NCBI GenBank assembly: GCA_020061145.1
Contig: JAGUYX010000142.1
Coordinates: 1 to 33,025 of the forward strand
From: Anaerolineales bacterium
GTDB taxonomy: Bacteria > Chloroflexota > Anaerolineae > Anaerolineales > DRKV01
DNA length: 33,025 nucleotides
Direction: 5' to 3'
Shown in pieces: positions 28,548 through 33,025 of the stretch. The position numbers were made by a program, and so were the translations under genes. Numbering within the stretch: the first letter of the stretch is position 1; each line of letters begins with the position of its first letter. The notes beneath the pieces were generated by a model. The model ran no database searches and was not told the origin of the DNA. It was given only the letters and a program-made list of their open reading frames with translations.

Positions 28548-29567
28548 ATGGCTGACGAAATTCGAGTGCTGGTAACCTTAAGCCTGGATGATCTATTAAT
28601 CCAGAAATTACGCGGTGTTTCCCCACGCCTGGTCATCGAGCATCATCCCGCCCGGAAGGCGGATGAAATTCCGGAGAATATCTGGGAAAAAATCGAGGTG
28701 TTATATACCGATGTAGCTTTGCCTGATCCGGATCGTGCGCCAAATTTACGCTGGATCCAGTTTCATTGGGCGGGGATCGATCGTATGCTGGAAAACCCCA
28801 TTATGCGTAAAGATGGCCTGGTGATCACTACCATGAGCGGCGCCTCCGCCTCCCAGATGGCGGAATATATCCTGACCGGCTTGTTGGCGCTGGGTCACCA
28901 TTTGCCAGCCCTGTTTGCACACCAACGCCAGGCTGAATGGCCTGCTGACCGCTGGGACCGCTATAAGCCGGTCGAGCTGCGCGGCAGTACAGTTGGGATC
29001 GTGGGCTACGGCAGTATCGGGCGCCAGACCGCCAACCTGTTGCATCAATTTGGGGCCACGGTGCTGGCGGCGAAATACAACGCCATGCAACCGGAAGACA
29101 CCGGTTACACGCCGGAAGGCCTGGGCGATCCTGAAGGTGATCTGGTGCGCAGGATATATCCCTACCAGGCGTTGCCTTCGATGCTCAAAGAATGCGATTT
29201 TGTGGTGGTCGCTGTCCCTCTGACGCCGGAGACAAAAGGGCTGGTTGGCGCAGACGAAATTAATGCCATGAAAAATGGGGCCTATCTGGTAGATATTTCC
29301 CGGGGAGGCGTGGTGGACCATGCGGCGTTGATCAAAGCCCTGAAATCCGGCAAACTGGGAGGCGCCATGCTGGATGTGTTCCCGGTCGAACCGCTTCCTG
29401 CCGATAACCCCTTATGGAAAATGCCCAATGTGATCATTACCCCTCATCTATCCGGGATCAGCCGCCAGTATGACGCCCGTGCGGTGGAGTTGTTTTCCGA
29501 GAATCTATATCGTTATCTCGGCAACCTGCCTCTTTACAACCGGTTCGACGCCGAACGGGGTTATTAA
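28548..29567 (+). CDS. D-2-hydroxyacid dehydrogenase (NAD-binding)
   Basis: STVGIVGYGSIGRQTANLL, LVDISRGGVVDHAALIKALKSGKLGGAMLDVFPVEPLPADNPLWKMPNVIITPHLSG. Confidence 0.93.
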   Translation: MADEIRVLVTLSLDDLLIQKLRGVSPRLVIEHHPARKADEIPENIWEKIEVLYTDVALPDPDRAPNLRWIQFHWAGIDRMLENPIMRKDGLVITTMSGASASQMAEYILTGLLALGHHLPALFAHQRQAEWPADRWDRYKPVELRGSTVGIVGYGSIGRQTANLLHQFGATVLAAKYNAMQPEDTGYTPEGLGDPEGDLVRRIYPYQALPSMLKECDFVVVAVPLTPETKGLVGADEINAMKNGAYLVDISRGGVVDHAALIKALKSGKLGGAMLDVFPVEPLPADNPLWKMPNVIITPHLSGISRQYDARAVELFSENLYRYLGNLPLYNRFDAERGY

Positions 29568-29575
29568 TCCGGCTT

Positions 29576-30343
29576 GTGAAAATGAAGAACCAGATTACGA
29601 CCGTTTTATTTGACCTGGGTTCGACCCTGATCTATTTTGATGCCGACTGGCAGGAGGTCATCCCCCGCGCGGTGGCCGCTTTACATGCCTCCCTGGTCCG
29701 CTCCGGGCTGGAGCTGGATGGCGACCAATTTGTGCCGGAATTGCGCGCCCAACTGGATGAGTATTATGCCCTTCGGGAAATGGATTACACAGAGAGGACG
29801 ACACAATCGCTGGTTGCCCAATACCTGCGCGATCTGGGATTTCACCAGGTGCCGGATGAAGTGATCCGCCCGGCGGTGGAGGCCATGTATGCCGTTACCC
29901 AGCAGCACTGGCAAACGGAGCCGGATGCGTATTCTACTCTGGAGAATCTCGCCCGGCAGGGTTACCGCATGGCTGTGTTATCCAATGCCAGCGATGACCG
30001 GGATGTCCACACCCTGGTGAGCAATGCCGGGCTGAAGTCATTTTTTGAGCTGGTGTTGAGCTCGGCGGCTTTCGGGATCCGCAAACCCGACCCGCGGATT
30101 TTTCGCTATGTGCTGGACAAAATGGGGGTGCAACCCGACGAAACAGCCATGGTTGGGGATACCCTGACTGCCGATATTCTGGGGGCGCAATTGGCCGGTT
30201 TGCATGATATCTGGATTACCCGCCGGGCAGCGCCTCGCCAGGATGGCGAGAACAAACAGAAAGTGCAGCCGACCCATACTATTCAGGCGCTGGCGGAGCT
30301 ACCCCAAAAATTGCAGTCGATCGGCAAACCACCCCTGGAATAA
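29576..30343 (+). CDS. HAD family hydrolase (HAD-IA like)
   Basis: VLFDLGSTLIYFD, MAVLSNASDDRD, FGIRKPDPRIFRYVLDKMGVQPDETAMVGDTLTADILGAQLAG. GTG at 29576 or ATG at 29582. Confidence 0.88.
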   Translation: MKMKNQITTVLFDLGSTLIYFDADWQEVIPRAVAALHASLVRSGLELDGDQFVPELRAQLDEYYALREMDYTERTTQSLVAQYLRDLGFHQVPDEVIRPAVEAMYAVTQQHWQTEPDAYSTLENLARQGYRMAVLSNASDDRDVHTLVSNAGLKSFFELVLSSAAFGIRKPDPRIFRYVLDKMGVQPDETAMVGDTLTADILGAQLAGLHDIWITRRAAPRQDGENKQKVQPTHTIQALAELPQKLQSIGKPPLE

Positions 30344-30351
30344 AAACCGAA

Positions 30352-32247
30352 TCAGCCAAACAGGTAGCTGGCTTCATCCACGTCTTCCAGCGAGCCGACC
30401 AGCGTCAGGTGATCGTATAAATCCAACCGGGTGGTGCCGTCTGGGACGATCAGGTCGCCATTCCTGCGTAGAGCCAGCACGAGCACATCCCCGGGAAATT
30501 GTATCGAACGGATGGTTTGCCCGGCGACGTGTGCATTTTCGACTACAATCTCCCGCACGGCTTTCTCATCGTCGGTGCGGGTAAGCAATTCATAAGCCGT
30601 CGGGTTGAGCGCCATCAGCACCATCAGGGCAGCCTGGTCCAGCGCCGGGTTCATCGCCGTGACCCCCAATTGCTCAAAACGAGGTAGATCCCCCGGTTGG
30701 TTGACCGATGTCACGACATTTTCCACCCCAAACACTTCTTTCGCCAGTTGGCAAATGCGAAAATTAACTTCGCCATTGATATAGGTATTAATCAGGGTAC
30801 GCGCCTGCCGGTAATAGGGCGTGATTTCCGGGCCGGGTTTTTCCGGATCGGCAGCCAGGGCAGGCAAAGCGTGTTTTTTCGCCCTTTCGATTAACTTCTC
30901 ATCCGAGTCGATGATCAATACCTTTTCGCCTTGCTTGTCCAGTTGTTTGGCAATCTGGACGCCAAGTTCGCCAGCGCCGATAACCAGGATCGGCGCCTGC
31001 TCGGCTTCTTCCGGTTTTTCTACCAGGCGGTTGAATCCCAGAGGGGTGAAGGTCGCCAGCATCATAGCGGTGAGAATGACCGCCGCATTTACCGAATCAT
31101 CGATCAACCCCATCTGTAATTCGATCGTCGACTCGGCCACAATCAGGGAGAGACGGGCGGAAATCAAAACCCCGATGCCAAACATCTGCCGCCAGGTAAA
31201 GTGGAATTTGTACAACAAAGCCGGGAAAACCTTCACCCCGATGGCAATCAGCAAGATCAAAGGGACGAGCAAAAAGGCGCGGGGGATATTCAGGAAAGTG
31301 ACCGGTTCGGTGTCGAGCAGAGCGCTAAAATTAAAGTTCACCCCGATCATGATAAAGAAAACAGGGATAAAGAACCCAAAACCGATGGCCTCTAACTGGG
31401 TCAAGGCTTCATGATCGCGCGGGGTCGAGAGCAAAGAGACAATCGCGCCAGCCAGGAAGGCTCCCATTACGATCTCCGTGCCTACAAATTCTGCCAGCAC
31501 CACAAAGGCGAGCAGCAGGCTGAAGGCGGCGCGCATTTTGATCTGTGCGGTGGCAGTGCTCATTTCCTCCATGATCTTGGGGATGGGTTTCAGGCGGTTG
31601 AAGAAGAAATTTCCAAAGCGGTATATGAAGATAAAGGCGACAAACAGCAAGCCAATCAGCAAGATTTCAGTCGAGATGCCGCGTGACAGTATCGCTACCG
31701 ATACGGTAAACAGCAGTAAGGTGCCGAAATCTGCAATTAATGCCGCCGTCAGGATGGTCTGCCCGAGGCGGGTGCGGCTGAAATTCTGCTCCTTGAGTAC
31801 GGCGACAACGATGCCCAGGGATGACGTGGCAAACAACAAGCCGACCATCCAGGCATTGGCGCCATAACCCTGCGAAACCAGCCACCAGCCCGCCAGCGTC
31901 GAAAGCCCCAGCGTGAGGGCATAGGCCAGGATGGATAGAGGAATCACCCCCAGCAGCCGGTTATTATTATTATTCCCCCCGTTATTCAGGTGGACGATAT
32001 TCGAAAAATCGATCTCCGTTCCTGCCAGGAAGAAGAGAAAGACAAAGCCAAATTCGGACAATAATTCCAGCACCGGGTCATGCCCGCTCACCCAGCCAAA
32101 ACCGCTCCGGCCGATTAATATACCGGCTAAAATTTCCCCCACCACGATGGGCAGGCGAAAGCGACGCAGTCTGGATAAGGTGAGGGGGACCAGAAACGCC
32201 AGGAATATGACGATTAACAACGGTGCAAAGGTTTGAGTTTCTTCCAT
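30352..32247 (-). CDS. KefB-like monovalent cation:proton antiporter with TrkA-N and TrkA-C domains
   Basis: Polytopic CPA2 N-terminal domain (PIVVGEILAGILIGRSGFG, FFLAGTEIDFS), Rossmann APILVIGAGELGVQIAKQLDKQGEKVLIIDSDEK, TrkA-C-like C-terminus. Confidence 0.93.
   Translation of the reverse strand: MEETQTFAPLLIVIFLAFLVPLTLSRLRRFRLPIVVGEILAGILIGRSGFGWVSGHDPVLELLSEFGFVFLFFLAGTEIDFSNIVHLNNGGNNNNNRLLGVIPLSILAYALTLGLSTLAGWWLVSQGYGANAWMVGLLFATSSLGIVVAVLKEQNFSRTRLGQTILTAALIADFGTLLLFTVSVAILSRGISTEILLIGLLFVAFIFIYRFGNFFFNRLKPIPKIMEEMSTATAQIKMRAAFSLLLAFVVLAEFVGTEIVMGAFLAGAIVSLLSTPRDHEALTQLEAIGFGFFIPVFFIMIGVNFNFSALLDTEPVTFLNIPRAFLLVPLILLIAIGVKVFPALLYKFHFTWRQMFGIGVLISARLSLIVAESTIELQMGLIDDSVNAAVILTAMMLATFTPLGFNRLVEKPEEAEQAPILVIGAGELGVQIAKQLDKQGEKVLIIDSDEKLIERAKKHALPALAADPEKPGPEITPYYRQARTLINTYINGEVNFRICQLAKEVFGVENVVTSVNQPGDLPRFEQLGVTAMNPALDQAALMVLMALNPTAYELLTRTDDEKAVREIVVENAHVAGQTIRSIQFPGDVLVLALRRNGDLIVPDGTTRLDLYDHLTLVGSLEDVDEASYLFG
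31961..31980. repeat. Short TTA microsatellite followed by C6 inside the antiporter gene
   Basis: TTATTATTATTATTCCCCCC, encoding NNNNN in HLNNGGNNNNNRLLG. Confidence 0.85.
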
Positions 32248-32367
32248 AAATCTCCGCTAATAAGGTTTGCGATAATAATTTTGGTTATTTACCTGACTTC
32301 CCCCATGAATAACCAGTTAATTACCTGTTTGGTAAAGGGCACAAGATATTTTTATACCATAATTCAT

Positions 32368-32388
32368 AAAAAAAGGCGAATTTTCACC
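32368..32388 (-). terminator. Rho-independent terminator downstream of the MscS remnant
   Basis: Minus strand GGTGA-AAAT-TCGCC (one G-T wobble) followed by TTTTTTT; about 24 nt past the stop at 32412. Confidence 0.7.
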
Positions 32389-32411
32389 AAAGGCCTGAAT
32401 CACAACGACGA

Positions 32412-32903
32412 TTAATTCCCCAGACGGATGCCCTCGGCGTGCAGGCGTTGCTGGATAATTTTCAACAATCTGGGTTTTAGCCTGGCGGAGGCGCCATACA
32501 GCGCTTTCGCCACCAGGGTTAATTCCCCATTTTGCCCCAAATGGTTCGCGGTATTGATCGCCTGCCAGGGTTCGAGTAATTCCGGCAACTGGCTTGCGGT
32601 GGATTCACCCAGATCATTAAGCGTGATTAATGTGTGCGGCAGGTCTTCGGCGTTTATCGTGATGTGAATTTTGAGACCAGAAAAGGCGCCGCGGCTGAAA
32701 TTGCGCACCACCCGGATTTCTCCGTTGGGGATGCTATCTTGTTCCCCGGTGGGGGCGCGCACCGAGCTGTCCAGAAAATTCACATCTTCCACGATACCTT
32801 CGATCACCAGACCGGGCATCATGAATTCGACTTTATCGCGACATCAAAGCTGTTGTGGAAGATATACCCCATTCCGGAGAGGATATCGCTCACCACCGGG
32901 CGG
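32412..32903 (-). pseudogene. MscS-family mechanosensitive channel remnant, frameshifted and 5'-truncated
   Basis: KVEFMMPGLVIEGIVEDVNFLDSSVRAPTGEQDSIPNGEIRVVRN is MscS-like; upstream in another frame VSDILSGMGYIFHNSFDV continues the family pattern, separated by a one-base slip near 32837-32841. Confidence 0.7.
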
Positions 32904-32904
32904 G

Positions 32905-33025
32905 CGCTGCATCGCCAGGCGCATGGAGCCGTGGTAATAATACCTGGTATTCCCCGCGCTCGTCCACTCGAAATAATTCCCCACGTAAGCCGTGGTCACA
33001 CCGTTGACCGTGCCCTTGACGCGCT
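32905..33025 (-). pseudogene. RHS-repeat-associated core domain fragment
   Basis: Minus-strand translation RVKGTVNGVTTAYVGNYFEWTSAGNTRYYYHGSMRLAMQ matches the RHS core pattern (YVGNYFEW...YYYxGxxRxAM); open at the window edge, lost near 32905. Confidence 0.75.

Noticed and set aside
29582-29640. HAD motif I reads FDLGSTL, lacking the second Asp
   Set aside because: DxG variants are common among HAD-IA proteins, so not treated as a novelty.
32233-32415. 60-aa plus-strand ORF in the antiporter/MscS gap
   Set aside because: AT-rich intergenic sequence overlapping the minus-strand terminator; no SD or family signal.
1-33025. Search by eye for tRNA/rRNA, CRISPR arrays, IS elements and defence or phage genes
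   Set aside because: No cloverleaf-like segment, regular spaced repeats, transposase, integrase or known defence motif was seen; a covariance-model scan would be needed to exclude small RNAs.

Overview
The window looks like a bacterial chromosome segment. Protein flavour (RHS core type, DUF1385, helicase-C3-like protein, glycan genes) suggests Chloroflexota/Anaerolineae, which is inference only. Positions 1-15.7 kb are a surface-glycan locus: a secreted Asp-box protein (cut by the window edge and missing from the ORF track), two O-antigen-ligase/polymerase-like proteins (one with a TPR tail), a B12-type radical SAM protein, two GT2 glycosyltransferases, an acyltransferase, heptose-pathway genes (gmhB-like, gmhA-like, hddA-like), a polyprenyl-phosphate sugar transferase, a flippase-like membrane protein and a PlsC-like acyltransferase. 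Positions 15.8-32.3 kb are mostly metabolic or housekeeping: esterase, M20 peptidase, DUF1385, phosphodiester glycosidase, YjbQ, an alpha/beta-hydrolase::acyl-CoA-ligase fusion, a second hydrolase, DUF429, a helicase-C3-like protein, GuaB, a D-2-hydroxyacid dehydrogenase, a HAD hydrolase and a KefB-like antiporter. The right edge holds a frameshifted MscS remnant joined to an RHS-core fragment. The items most worth a second look are the SIS(GmhA-like)-GAF fusion, the OleBC-like hydrolase-ligase fusion with a Ser nucleophile, the MscS/RHS junction, the three-hairpin leader before the sugar transferase, the inverted repeat between guaB and the dehydrogenase gene, and a recurrent GTANAAT -10-like motif with apparently leaderless genes. 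No rRNA, tRNA, CRISPR array or complete transposon was recognised.
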